DNA from: Pollenia angustigena
Taxonomy: Eukaryota; Arthropoda; Insecta; Diptera; Polleniidae
Assembly: GCA_930367215.1 (NCBI GenBank)
Contig: OV884059.1
Location: 227,105,803 to 227,169,802 of the forward strand
DNA: 64,000 nt
Direction: 5' to 3'
Under the pieces are notes generated by a model. The model did not search any database. It was not told the origin of the DNA and worked only from the letters and a program-made list of their open reading frames with translations. Made by a program: the position numbers and the translations under genes. Position 1 is the stretch's first letter, and the number at the start of each line of letters is the position of its first letter. Below, in pieces: positions 33,015-45,276 of this stretch.

Positions 33015-35133
33015 GTAAATACAAATTTCCAAATTAATTATTTAAGGTGGACAATTAAAACTTGAAAACATCTTGTTCAAATGAAAAACAATCATAAAAA
33101 CTACTAAATATACATAAATAAAAATAACATAATAAAGATGTTACAAAAACACACATAAGAAACTCAAGGGAAAAACAAATTCATAGTCTTGTAGTACTTG
33201 CATAAAAGTGAAATGAAAAATTGGTTTCGTGACAGGAACATACATGTCTCTTTCGAAGTTAACATGGCGCCAATGTGTAGGAAAAACCAAACTAGACAGC
33301 AAAAACACGTACAACTTATCTACAACAAGAGTTTTCATAAAAAAAAAAAAATTATGGAAATAAACTAAATAATTATTTAGTAATTGTTTTAAGAAAACTA
33401 AAATATTAAAACAACTTCAATATCATCAAAGCGTTGTATTTCACAATATTTTTACTAATGATTTTTGCATGTTGCTCCACATTAATTTTGCCATCACCGC
33501 CATTGTGTCAGCACTATCACACAATCTTCATGTAAATCAAGGCTGATGAACGAGCGGACACACGCAGTCGTCATTTATGTATGTTCGACCAAAAGACAAA
33601 AACAACAATAAATTTAAAATATGACAACCTCATTATCATAAAGAAACTGTAGCAGTGGCAGGCAGTCAGCCAACCAAGCAACCCTCAGCTGCTTCAGCAA
33701 TAATCATCAATATCAATTCTCAATCTCAGATCTTTTCAATAAATTAAGAAACAATGTGTATTTATGTTGAAAATATTTCTTTTTTTAAACACACTGAAAG
33801 AAAAAGAATATTTCTTACAACTATTGTAGAGAATTTCTCTTTCGGTAAGCAACAGCAATAAGAGATTCTTTTGTCACTAGGTCTGGGAATCCTGCCCTTA
33901 CTTACGGCAAGTTGTAATAATGGCGATATTTATGACAAATTGTGAAACCAAACTAACTTTAAAACGTTCGCTGAGATAGCAACGATTAATAGAAATGCCG
34001 GGAATAAATCCAAGAGGAATTTGAGGGCCTAAAAGTCAACAATTTTGGGAATCTAGTGGTCACGGAAGTAATCAATGGATTTTAACGGAACGGCTCGGGC
34101 GATTTTTTTCATAATTAATTTTTTTAATCCTTATGTGGTATTTTTCCATATTTCGTTGAGTTTATGCCCTGACACTGCCTAGTTTGCCTGGCATAAATCA
34201 GCAACGATTTTTACCGGCCATTTTGGATGAACCCATTTTTCTTTTGAATAGCTCTGAGGATTTTTTGCACGGTTGATGTTTATAAATCTTTATCTATATT
34301 AATATTTCTAAAATCATATTCAAAAGTTCCCTTCATTTTATTTTCCGGTTCTGATACAAAATCCCTTGTTGCTATCTTGGCTCACGTAACCAGCGTTACC
34401 GTTGGTGATACTAAAGTACCAATTTGCCAACTTTTTTGACTGCTTAGATACTTTTTTGGTACTTTGAGGTATGATGCATATCTTACATTGTTTTTTTACC
34501 GCACTCAGTTGTATATTAAGATCAACTTTGTTTGGATTTTTTTGATAGTCAACAAAAGTATTCTTCGGCAGCTACTTTGTGACTATGAAACATTTTATCA
34601 GATTGTATAGCAATAGTCTTGAAAAACTGTTTGAAAATATCGACACCATTTGATTGAACCCTTCTCAATGGCTGCTGAAATCCATGAACAGCTAAGTTTG
34701 TCTCCCATTACATCTGTCACAGAACCAGTTTCAAATGATGTTTGAACCGAAACAAAGTACAGGGTTTTTTTGTGATATGTTGCCAGCTTATGCACATTAT
34801 GCTTGGGCCTTTAATTACATGTTTTAGTAAATGTAGTTGACAATATTAAGAGTCCTTTAACATATTGGAAATTTAAAGGCAGACTAATGAAATTTTTAGG
34901 CGAGAGAGGAGAAAAGTAAATTGTGTCAAAAAAAAAAAATGTGTTGCTCCCTTACCAACACGCTTCGTCTGTCTTCTTTTTAATTTTCAATCTGTGAAAG
35001 ACCTCTTAGGAAAATCAAAACTAATTTTATTGCCAAAATATACAAATCGAAAAGTATTCGACTAAGCCGGTTTTTTAGTTAAAGAAAACCCGGACTATTC
35101 GACATTTAAAACATCAATGTTTTGGATAACCCG
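33015..35133. other. Intron sequence downstream of the PDZ3 exon
   Basis: Mostly featureless. A single CACTGAAAGAAAAAG terminus at 33792 marks an old element of the 13278 family. No exon seen. Confidence 0.5.
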
Positions 35134-35640
35134 TCAGTGGTTTTTTAGGCGAATTCAAATAATTTCGCAGAGTAGGCTTTATATGGGGCATATGGAAAAT
35201 TATGCACTGATCTTCACAATATGATTTCTAGTCATATAAAACGAATTCGTGCAAAAACATGTAAAAAAAAAGTATTATACCATCAATTACGATAGTTTTT
35301 GTTACAAAACTATAAATTTTTAAGGGTGGAGGTTCCATATTTGAATCCATAATTCTTAACCTACTGAACCAAATTGGCTGTATTTCAATCCCAAGCTGAT
35401 TAAGGTAACTGCAAGAAATTTGGCATCAAAATCGTTCTTTTCTTTTGAGTTTTTCGAGTGTGAGCGTGTTTTTAACAGACAGGCGGTCAGACAGACTGAC
35501 TTGGCTAAATCGACTAAGAATTACCCAAGGAGCCAGAATAAATATACTTTATGGGGCCTGAGATGAATAATAAAAAACTTTTACATGGAATTATAAACTT
35601 AGTGTACCTCATTGACCACCAGTGGTGGTAAAGGGTATAA
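35134..35640 (+). mobile_element. INE-1/DINE-1-like element, copy 2 (partial)
   Basis: GGCTTTATATGGGGCATATG, CTTGGCTAAATCGACTAAGA, TTTATGGGGCCTGAGATGAA and end TGGTGGTAAAGGGTATAA. Only one 153-bp unit remains. More diverged than other copies. Confidence 0.7.
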
Positions 35641-36440
35641 AATACAAACAGTTACTGTAGGAACACAATTGCACCGTATGCATGTAGTAGCGTAGCGTAT
35701 GATGTTGATATTTTGTCAAATAAAAACGTATAACATTTTATACAAAGGCGCACAATAAGTGACGTAAACGTTAAAGCGTATCTACTTCGTATGTTGACTA
35801 AATTTGGAAAGTCCTAAGCCATTTTAGAAATTTTTAGGGCCATATTTTTCTTTTTATACAACGTATTGTAAACTCCATTTTTATGAGTGTAGTTCTCTTG
35901 ATCTTTGCCACATTGATTTGTTTTATTTTTTTAGGAAAATTAAATAAAAAAATATTTACATGTGACTTGTGTCAATATGATTTTGGTGACATTTGTCGAT
36001 CGTAAAAAACCAAATCCACAGGGAAAAATACATACTTTAAAAAATTACTTGTAGCAGGGATGGAAATCTTGGCACAAATGGTTTTTTTTTTTTGGTACTT
36101 TTTAAAATTTGTGGGACCGTGAGACTACCGAATTTATTTGAGGCAATGCTTTTTTTTATTTTACAAATTTTGTGGCCTCTTTGGATAAACGCTGATTCTA
36201 CAGGGACGGCCATGATTACTTTTTGCAAGAGAAGAGTTTTTTTTTTATTCGTAGATTGTATTAAATTTTACAGGAGAGAGCTTTTTTATTTTATTTAATA
36301 TAAATTTTGTACGAAATTTGTCGCTTACAATAAAATTGTTCTTGCTATAAAGTCGTAACGGTACCTTATTTGACCATGAAATTTTAGGAGAAATTTTAGG
36401 AGACGTTAAAAAAAACGAAAATTGAAAATCATGTCGCTTA

Positions 36441-36582
36441 GAGCTGGTTCACACACGTCAAGTTGAACTCGTCAAGTCTTGAGTTTTTAGGAGAGATGGG
36501 AAAAGATATGACATCCTCTTTTCCCTTCTCTCCTAAAAGCTCAAGACTTGACAAGTCAAACTTGACGTGTGTGAACCGGCAC
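36441..36582. mobile_element. 142-bp MITE, nearly palindromic, TTA duplication
   Basis: TIRs GAGCTGGTTCACACACGTCA and GTGCCGGTTCACACACGTCA (reverse complemented) extend through most of the element. Flanks TTA at 36438-36440 and 36583-36585, as in PIF/Harbinger MITEs. Confidence 0.88.
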
Positions 36583-37650
36583 TTACGTTATTTTCGCGGT
36601 AAGGGCTCGATATCATATCTTGGCATTGCCAAATTTTGATTTATATGTATATTTTATTAAGAAACTGGGAATTATTTATTTTCATAAGCTACAAGATAAT
36701 AGTCTGGTAGTGTATAAAAGTTATTCCTATAAGTTTAAGCATTAGAACTATTATAAAAAACTTTATAAAATACATAACTGAAATTTAGCTCATAGAATAA
36801 AATCGAAAAATAAAAAATGTTGAATATTTTTTATTTACTTACTACCCGCTAGTTCGTTAGCGTCTCCTTTTTCTTCGTGGACATATTTTTATGCCAAAGT
36901 TTATTTTTCAAAGTTTAAACTTGTTTGAATGAAAATTTTTTCAATAGTAGAACCAAAACGCTAAAGAAAAATATCAAATTTCCCGTATTTCCTTTTTTGG
37001 GTACTATATTTTTCCCCCATTAAAGTATCAAAAGTTTCAGTATTGTAGTGGCAGCCCATAATTTAGTACGAATATGTCAATTAATAGAGGAAAATGTTTT
37101 GTAAAAAAAGTACCAAACATAGTTACGATTTTCACCCCTTAAATGTTCAAATTTCGAAAAAGTACCAAATTAGTATACGTATTTTTTTGAAAAGTTTCGA
37201 ATGTGGTATTAACTTTGTTTCTATGTTTATTGGTTCAAGAGATAGATGGGGTGGCAAAAAAGTACTAAAATTCAGATTTTACCCGTTTACTCCCTAATAA
37301 AAAACGTACCAGACACCTGTCCGCTTATTTTTCTAAAGAATAACGATAAGTTTTACATTTATCTTGCATCTCTTTTTGTTTTAGAGATATAAGGTTACCG
37401 AATTCTCCCGTTTTTACCTTTTTTTTACCACCTTAACATTCGAATTTCGAAAAATCCCGTCTTATTGGATCAATTTGGGGAGTGACCAATAACTAGTCCA
37501 AATTTCAAGTTTCTAGGGTAAGCGGTTTGGGCTGCACGATAATGAATGAGTCAGTCAGTCACTCACGCTGCTCTTTTATATATGTATATAAATTTATTAT
37601 GTTAACAATATTGTTTTTGTTTTTTAGCTTGAAACAATTTTATTTAAGTT

Positions 37651-38334
37651 AAGTTCTGTTTCTTTACTGTTTGGGTAAAGTTTGAGAAAATGAGACTTAG
37701 GGCTAAAAAATCAGAGCAAGTTAAACTCTCTTTTTGGTTTAAAATGTGTTTAAGCCAACAATTCTATAAATCACCAAACATATAAACCATCTTTAAACGC
37801 ATAAAATTGGGCGTTTAAACTAACAATACAAACCATATGAATTTGATAAGATTTATCGTAGTGCTGCCACATGTTATTATTTTAACAACATATAACACAT
37901 GGGATACTGATTTATAGTTGTTGAGTTTAAACTACATATAAATTCAAGTTTAGTTCAACCATACCAGCTTTTAAACCACCAGTGAATTATTAGCCATTAG
38001 AATAAATTTCTCTCCTACAAACACAAAAGTACGGGAACACGAAAATCCAAATTATTTAAACAAAGTAGAATGTCGAAGTGTTTTGATTTATTTTATTAAA
38101 TATACAAAAGTTTTACAGCAGTTTTTTTTAAATTCTTTTGTTTGCCTTTTTCTTTTGTTTAAACAGCTGTTTCATTATTGAAGCAATTTGAACGAAAAAA
38201 AGTCTGGGCTGAAAAAAGAAGAATTGTATTCTCTTAAGGCCGTTCTCATTTATACAAATTTAAAGTACGGGAACGCTTTTCGTGCAAATTGGGATACCGA
38301 GGGATCGCAAACCAGATTAAAGAAACAGAACTTT
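37651..38334. mobile_element. Inverted-repeat element
   Basis: Left AAGTTCTGTTTCTTTACTG and right-end complement AAGTTCTGTTTCTTTAATCTG face inward over about 680 bp. No coding region. Confidence 0.55.
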
Positions 38335-38449
38335 TACTATTAAAAAAAACTAAACAAAAGAAATAAACCGAATAAAAAATTTAACAAAAAGATTGGGTAT
38401 TGTATTCATAAAAAATTAAATTGGATTAGAAATTTATTTCAAATCTTAA

Positions 38450-38600
38450 TGCTGGGTACACACTGTGCAACGCATTTACGCAATCTAGTGAATAAAATTC
38501 ATTTTCATTTATTCCAGATTGCATCAACATCAAAACGCTTTGATATTTTGAGGTTGCATTGAAACAGATTGCATGTAGATTGCACTGTGTGTACCCAGCA
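38450..38600. mobile_element. 151-bp MITE flanked by TTAA
   Basis: TIR TGCTGGGTACACACTGTGCA pairs with TGCACTGTGTGTACCCAGCA. TTAA at 38446-38449 and 38601-38604 suggests a piggyBac-mobilised MITE. The body contains further complementary parts (AGATTGCAT). Confidence 0.8.
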
Positions 38601-39038
38601 TTAAGAAAAATAAATGACTGCCATATTCGTGTTCAGCACCCCCAAATAAGGTTCAAAACGTACAAAAACTACTACAAGAGATAAACTATACCTGTTGCTA
38701 ACTTTTCTGCAGAACTCTTACATTTCATTCAAGAAAAATTTTAAACATCGGTCTAAAATTAACAATCATGAATTCAAAGTCAATTTAAACGAATTGGAAA
38801 TGAATTGCAATTTATTTTAACAAATTTATTTGTATTGGAAATGAATTGCAATTCATTTAATAGATTTATTTAAATTGGAAACGAATTGAAATTCATTTCT
38901 GCCTAATTTGTTAGCATTGATTCATATTTCATTCAATTCTTTTTTGTTTTGAAAATAATTAATTTAAAATTTAGCTAATTCAAAACGAATTAAAATCAAA
39001 AAAGAATAATTCATTTATAGGTCTGATCAAAAAACAAA

Positions 39039-39305
39039 GTGCTGGTTCAGACAAGTCAGGTTTAGCTAAACTAGGGTTCTTTAGTTTGTTTTTGAAGCTC
39101 GTTCATACGCAACCAGCTTGTGTCGTCAAATATCTTGTTCTTTACCTTAAATTGTAACTCAACTAGCATATTACGAAAACGACAACACAAGAAATATGAA
39201 GAAAATTGACAAATACTGTCAAATCTTTGCCCTTTTCTACTCTCTTTTCCTATCCCTTTTAAAAACTCTAAACTTAACGAGTCAAACTTTATGTGTCTGA
39301 GCCAG
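39039..39305. mobile_element. MITE related to the 36441 family
   Basis: Ends GTGCTGGTTCAGACAAGTCA and CTGGCTCAGACACATAAAG (reverse complemented), with central AAACTCTAAACTT complementarity. More diverged than the 36441 copy. Confidence 0.6.
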
Positions 39306-39787
39306 AGAACTGCAAAATCACTATTTTTCTTGATTTTTTCATACGCTCAAATTTACATTCACTCTTTGCTTGCAAAACAAAGTTCAAAGTTGGTAATTTT
39401 TACATCGTTTCGTACACATTTGATTTTTGCATGTATTCGATTTTTATTGAAAGTGCTTTCTTTGTATTTTTGTTGCGCACGCAATATAACACAACTGTGT
39501 AAATTCAAAACTAACGAATTCTTACCCCCGAATTTATAAAAATTTTAAACATTTAATAAAGGTTTACGAAACAAATTTTGTATGAAAATTTGCCTTAATT
39601 AACGTCTGTTAAATTTTATAATCGTTTATAAAGACGGGGTTTATACTTTTGCATTCAAGTAGTCATTGTCCACTCGATGAGACGCTTTGTTAACATTAAC
39701 AACAATAACAAGAATACATTGTACCTACATACAGAACTACTGTACTTTTTAAGATGAAAAAAAAGTCTGTTTCTATGGAAATTGTTT

Positions 39788-40742
39788 CCCAGCGGGAAAA
39801 CTCAGAAGACCTTCTTACTTCAGGCCTTTTTAAAGGCTGCTTAAAAAATTTTTTGATTTAATTCATATTCTTACGTAACTAAAGAATGCCTCATAGAAGG
39901 CCTCGGCTCTTTGAGAAGCGAGAAAAGAAGGAGTAACATTTTTTGTTTTGTTTTTTTTTTGCACAAGCAAACGCAAAAGAATTCAGATCCCTTTACAAAA
40001 ACAAAGTAAAATATGCTGTAAATCATTTTAGTTGAAGTGGAAAAGAGAAAGAGTAAAATTTTTTGTTTTGTTTTTTTCAGATCCCGTTATAAAAACAAAG
40101 TAGCAAAGTAGGTGCATATTAAAAAACAAAATAAAAACAATAATGTAAATCATTTTAGTTGAGTTTTGTACATTAAGGAAGATAGGTACTTGTGCTTAAA
40201 AGTTTTTTTTATTATAGGTATACTTTTATTTACAATGTTTAGCAAATTTGATTATTTCAATAAAAAAATAGGTATCACATGTGTTATTAAACCACAATAA
40301 GTTTAATAAAATATATAAACATACGTTACATGAAGCCTATTCAGTCTTCTAATTTCATTTGTAAGGAAATATTCCTTAATGTTTTAGACTGATAGCCCTT
40401 CAATATGACCTTTAATGCATTTGTAGAAGGATGGTCTGAAAGGCCTTTTAAGAGCCATTAATTGAAAGGCCTTTTAACATACCTTTCTTAAAAGCCCTTC
40501 AAGATAACCTTTTTGCTAAGGCCATTTGAAAGTCATTCTCTGGAAAGCCTTCTAAGAGCCATTTATTTGAAGGCCTTTAAGAAGCTCTGGGGAAGAATGG
40601 AAAGCGGAAGGCCTTCTCCGCAATGACAACGCGTGTAAAAAAGATATGAGTATGGAATGGAGCGAGAAGGCCTTGTTAATCGAAAAGAAGGGGTACAGAG
40701 GCCTTCTGGAAGGCCTCCGTACTCCTTCTTTTTCCCGCTGGG
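39788..40742. mobile_element. 955-bp element with CCCAGCGGGAAAA termini
   Basis: Perfect 13-bp terminal inverted repeat CCCAGCGGGAAAA, then similar AAGGAGTA/GAAGACC sequence. The body is full of AAGGCCTT-type palindromes (at least ten GGCCTT or AAGGCC motifs). No transposase and no clear target duplication. Confidence 0.75.
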
Positions 40743-41750
40743 TTCATTTAAATTTTTTTTCTTGTACTACATAGCAATTGCTGAATGTATTCATGAGTAA
40801 TAATTGCTTGATTTCTGGCTTTTTTGTTTGTATTTTTTATTTCTTTACCAAAACAATCATTGTCGCGGTTGCACAAGTTTGATTGTATGACCGCAAGTGA
40901 GTGAGATTTATTGCTGTTCATTTAATGCGACTTTTTTGCAATTGCACAAAGCCGTTCTCTGGTCTGAACCTTCAAAAGCAAGGTATATTTTATGGGATGC
41001 AACAAAATCAATTTTTTTCTCTCCACACATACGTAAATCACATACAATTCTGGCGCATGTTCAGAAATCATAACTAAAGTCGGAACTAATAAAACCGAAA
41101 CTTAAAAATAATTCATAGATAGTTAGAGGAACTTATTCACAATTCATAACTAACGTAGCAACCAGTGATGGCAACTTAGTGCTTTTGGCACTATTTATGG
41201 TGCTTTTTGATGCCTCAAAACGACAAAATTTTATCCATAGTGCCAAACTAAGAAAAAGCACTAACTTGGTGCTTTTTAAATTTTTCGTCGGTGCCTTTAG
41301 TGCTTTTTACAATTTTTATTTGTTTCTACCATTTTTTAAAACTACGATTATATAGAGGATGATTAAGATGAGCTTTGAAATATGGGGTACAATTTTTAAA
41401 AGGTCTGTAAAGATTTTAAGATTTCAAATGATAAAAAAAAGTGATAAAAGAGAGTTGCATTCGTTTTACCAAAAACTTTATTTACGAGGTTAGAGCTAAG
41501 CTTCCTAGCAATTTGGAAATTTTACGAAACATTGCACTTTTTAGCGTTGACAACATATTTAGTAATCGAATTAAAAACGATGTATTTCGGTAAACATTTT
41601 TTTAAAGATGTAGACACTGTTTCAAAAATAGAAAATGGCTTGGAAAATATTAGGAACTGTTATAAAACGAAAAGAACTTAAAACCAAAAAAAGCCGTATA
41701 AGTAAAGTGTTAAATAAATTAAAAACAGCTGAAAGAAAAAGCTTTTATAA

Positions 41751-42024
41751 GTCTGAGTTCATACTGCTCATGTCTTATTGACAAGATTCTTCCTTTTTCT
41801 TCTTTGAACATGAATTGGCGTTCAAATGAATCATGTCAAGTTGACGACATGTTTTTTATTTTGTTTTATTTGATATTGAAAGCAAAAACAAAATTAAACA
41901 ACGAATGAAGAAGCAAAACGTAAAGACAGTACATGCATCTATGTACTCGCTTCTTTTCCCCTCGACCCTCTCGCCAATAAAGTAGCAATCTTGTCAATAA
42001 GACAAGAGCCATATGAACACAGAC
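41751..42024. mobile_element. MITE with TAA duplication
   Basis: TIRs GTCTGAGTTCATACTGCTCA and GTCTGTGTTCATATGGCTCT (right, reverse complemented) continue into TGTCTTATTGACAAGAT on both sides. Flanks TAA (41748-41750 and 42025-42027). Absent from copy 1 of hAT-like element A. Confidence 0.85.
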
Positions 42025-42123
42025 TAATGAGCGTTGTGTAACCTGCCATTTTTCATGCGCTTTAGTTTTCCGCGTCTTGTGCAGTTCTACCTAAAGTGCT
42101 ATTGCAAAAAGGTTTGACTAAGT

Positions 42124-42856
42124 GAGGGGTATAGATGCAAAGACTGCAATGTCCACTTTTTTCACAAACGTAACTAATAATACCTCTTAGTTGTATTTAA
42201 TGAATGCTTCCAATTAGTGAATGTAACATTACCAGAAACACTTTTATCCCATAAAAAAGTATAATCAAAAATTAAGAATGGATGCAAAAACGGCAATGTC
42301 CATTGGAGATTGTCGTTTTTGCAATGCACACAGTTTGTTAGCTCTTTTTCTCTCAACTATTTTCGAAAATGTATGCTATTTTTTTTTTTTTTTTTTTTGC
42401 AAAACAAAACTAAAAAAAAACTTTAAAAATATATCAAATTATTTTTTATATGAAACAGTTAGTTTTATTTTTCATTTAATAACTTTGTCATTAGTCGTTA
42501 TTATGGAGCTAAGTTGTTATGAAGTTCCTCCAAATCAATCAAGAAAAAACTAAGCCTTTGTTAAGTTAAGGAATTTTATAACTACTGATTTTTTTAAGTA
42601 CTTGCCAATGCTAAAAAAGCAGCAATGTCCATTTGATTAGAGCAAACACAGCAATCTCCAATTTTATTATTATAATTGCCAGCAAACCGCAATATCAATT
42701 TAGTTGAAACTTACGTCATATATTCATCATATTCTTATTTTCTAAATAGCATGATATACAATACATAAATATGAATAAACTTGGAGCTAGAGGTTTTTAC
42801 TATTTATTACGAAAACTATAAATGTGGACATTGCAGTCTATGCATCTATACCCCTC
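42124..42856. mobile_element. 733-bp non-coding transposon with GAGGGG termini and AAGT duplication
   Basis: TIRs of about 32 bp start GAGGGGTATAGATGCAWAGA and differ at one position. Flanks are AAGT at 42120-42123 and 42857-42860. A 4-bp duplication with GAG-type termini would fit Sola-like elements, but this assignment is a guess. Internal parts of the TIR sequence recur (GATGCAAAAACGGCAATGTCC at 42280). No transposase. Confidence 0.8.
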
Positions 42857-44612
42857 AAGTATCAGTACCTCGTTTCTGTATTTCTCGCATCGTAAAATTT
42901 CTTGCATGAAGTGTGAAACAAAAAATTCCATCGTTTCTCGATTTATGAGATAAAAGTGTTTCTGTATTTGAATGCGAAAACAGACACAACAAATTCTGTT
43001 TATTCTGGAATATTTCCAGTAATTATGTGTCAAATAAAAGCGAAACGTCAACAAAAGAAATAAATATAATAAAAACGGGGCTGCCAGATTTGACGAGTTA
43101 TTGTCATTTTGACAACTTTTTGTTCCGAAATTAGCAAAGTGACGATTTAATGATTTTTCTAAAAAAAAGTGACGAAAGCGAAAACAAAATCAAAAATATT
43201 TTATAATTTTGTTGTTACTTTCTATAGAAATTCATATTGAATTTTTAAATTTCAAACACTTCATATTTTGTGGCGTTGAAAATTGAAAAAACAAAATGAA
43301 TTTCTGTAGGAAGTAACAACAAATTTATAAAATACTTTTGATTTTTTATTTTTTTGCTTTCAATGAAATTGTTGGCATTGCCCCTTAGTCTTCGAAATAA
43401 GATAGTTTTAAATATTTTAATATGTTTGTTTATTAGTAAAAAAAATATCTTTAAAAACAAGACAGCTTAAATTTTTTTATTTATTCCTTTTGTGAAAATT
43501 GTCCTCTTCTTCCCTGAAAAATGTATCGGCAAAAGCAAAATTTGGAGGGAAAGAAATGGACCGATTTGGCTTATTTTGAACATTTAATACTTCTTATATA
43601 CATTAACAAAATATGATTGATATTTGGGTGTATCCAAAGTAACGGCCGTTACTTTATAAATGTGCTGTTTTTAAATGTCTGAAACAAACATCATGTATTG
43701 TGAAATTTTGCACAGGATATGTCAAGTTAAATATCTGATTAAATTCTTTGAAATGTTTTGTTTAAATAATACATTATAAAAATTACAAGTTTTTTGCGTG
43801 TGAATTCATTTATTATCGGTGACAAAAAAAAAATATATTGTCAAGTGGCCTTTTAAACAGAAGACAATAATAAATATAACATCAATTATTTTAAATATTT
43901 AATTAAAAGTTTATTAAAGTTTTATTAGAATGATCTTTAAATGATAGTAATCGAAATTAATATCTTTCGTCTTTTACTCACAAACACCGACCGAATTAAC
44001 ATCAAACATACATTTTCTAATCATACTAAAATGATAACACAAAATAAAACTGCACTATGGGGCAGGGTAGTTTGTGCGTGACAATATTTTTGTTAGTATA
44101 AATAAAATTAAAGTTAATCTTTAGAAATATGACACGATACATTTATTTTGTATAATAGCGGAAAAATTAATTCAAAATAAAAATTTAATTTAATAAAGGG
44201 GTAAATTTCTGTGGAAACACCCTTTTCATATTCTTATCTTATATGGACATTTTTGGGCCAAAACCATTTTTTCTTCAAGAAAAAAAGTTGTTTGTCTGTA
44301 ACCCGTTCATTTATGAACCGATTTTTTTAACTTAAACTACCAGCTGTTCTACTAAGTCTATTTTAGGTAAAAAAAAGAAAAAAAATTTATAGGAATAGGT
44401 AAATTACAGATTTATATCTCAGCCATTTGTAAACCGATATAGTTACATTTCAATAATATACTATTTCGAACTACATACGATATAAATATAAAACAACGTT
44501 GTCACTAAATTTTACATTTTGATCTCAGTATTTGTAAATAGATATCTATTTTAAATAAGGATATATGTTTATTTTATTAAGCTTGGCTACTTTTTGCTTT
44601 TGTAAAAATATT

Positions 44613-45276
44613 GGCCCATACTCATAGTCAAACGCTAAAGTCGGTTCTATTTAAAAACAACTTTAAAATAAAAACATTCTTTTAAATATTTTGCTACTAT
44701 AGTCGAAACTAAAGTATGTTTTAAATTGAACCGACTTTAACTGGGTGCCACCTCAAATGTAGCAAATTTTTCATACAACATACAACAAAATATAAGCAAG
44801 TGGCAACTTTAAGCAGCCGACATTGAAAATTAAAATATAAATATATGCATATCTTGTACGGTTGAAACACGCAATGTGATTTTATGTAGAAAGCAACAAC
44901 AAAATTACAAAAGTTTGTGTAAAACGCTAGGCAATTTTGGCCTAGCGTTTTACACAATTAGGGCCTATACATATGTATTTTGTGTTTCTTTCCATAAAAG
45001 TTTTCCTGCAAATCATTAATAATTGCAAAATATCAGCCAACATCTTATAACATAAACATTTTTAACTTTTTGCAAGTACTTTTTTATTTGGCGAAAAACA
45101 GCTGATGCTGTTGTTAAATGAGTTAAACACAACTTCAGCTGGTTTTAAAATTAACATCGGGTTTAACGTGTAAAGTATACTTTTGCTTGTCTTTAGTAGA
45201 TCAAAAGCATATTTTTAATAAAAGTTTACTTTAGAACTTTTAAAGTATGCTTTGTTTATGACTATAGTTATGGGCC
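44613..45276. mobile_element. MITE with ATT flanks
   Basis: TIRs GGCCCATACTCATAGTCA and GGCCCATAACTATAGTCA (right, reverse complemented). ATT lies on both sides (44610-44612 and 45277-45279). Contains a perfect hairpin at 44916-44956. Confidence 0.75.
44916..44956. repeat. Perfect 17-bp hairpin
   Basis: Arms TGTGTAAAACGCTAGGC and GCCTAGCGTTTTACACA are exact complements separated by 7 nt. Lies in the MITE 44613-45276. Confidence 0.85.
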
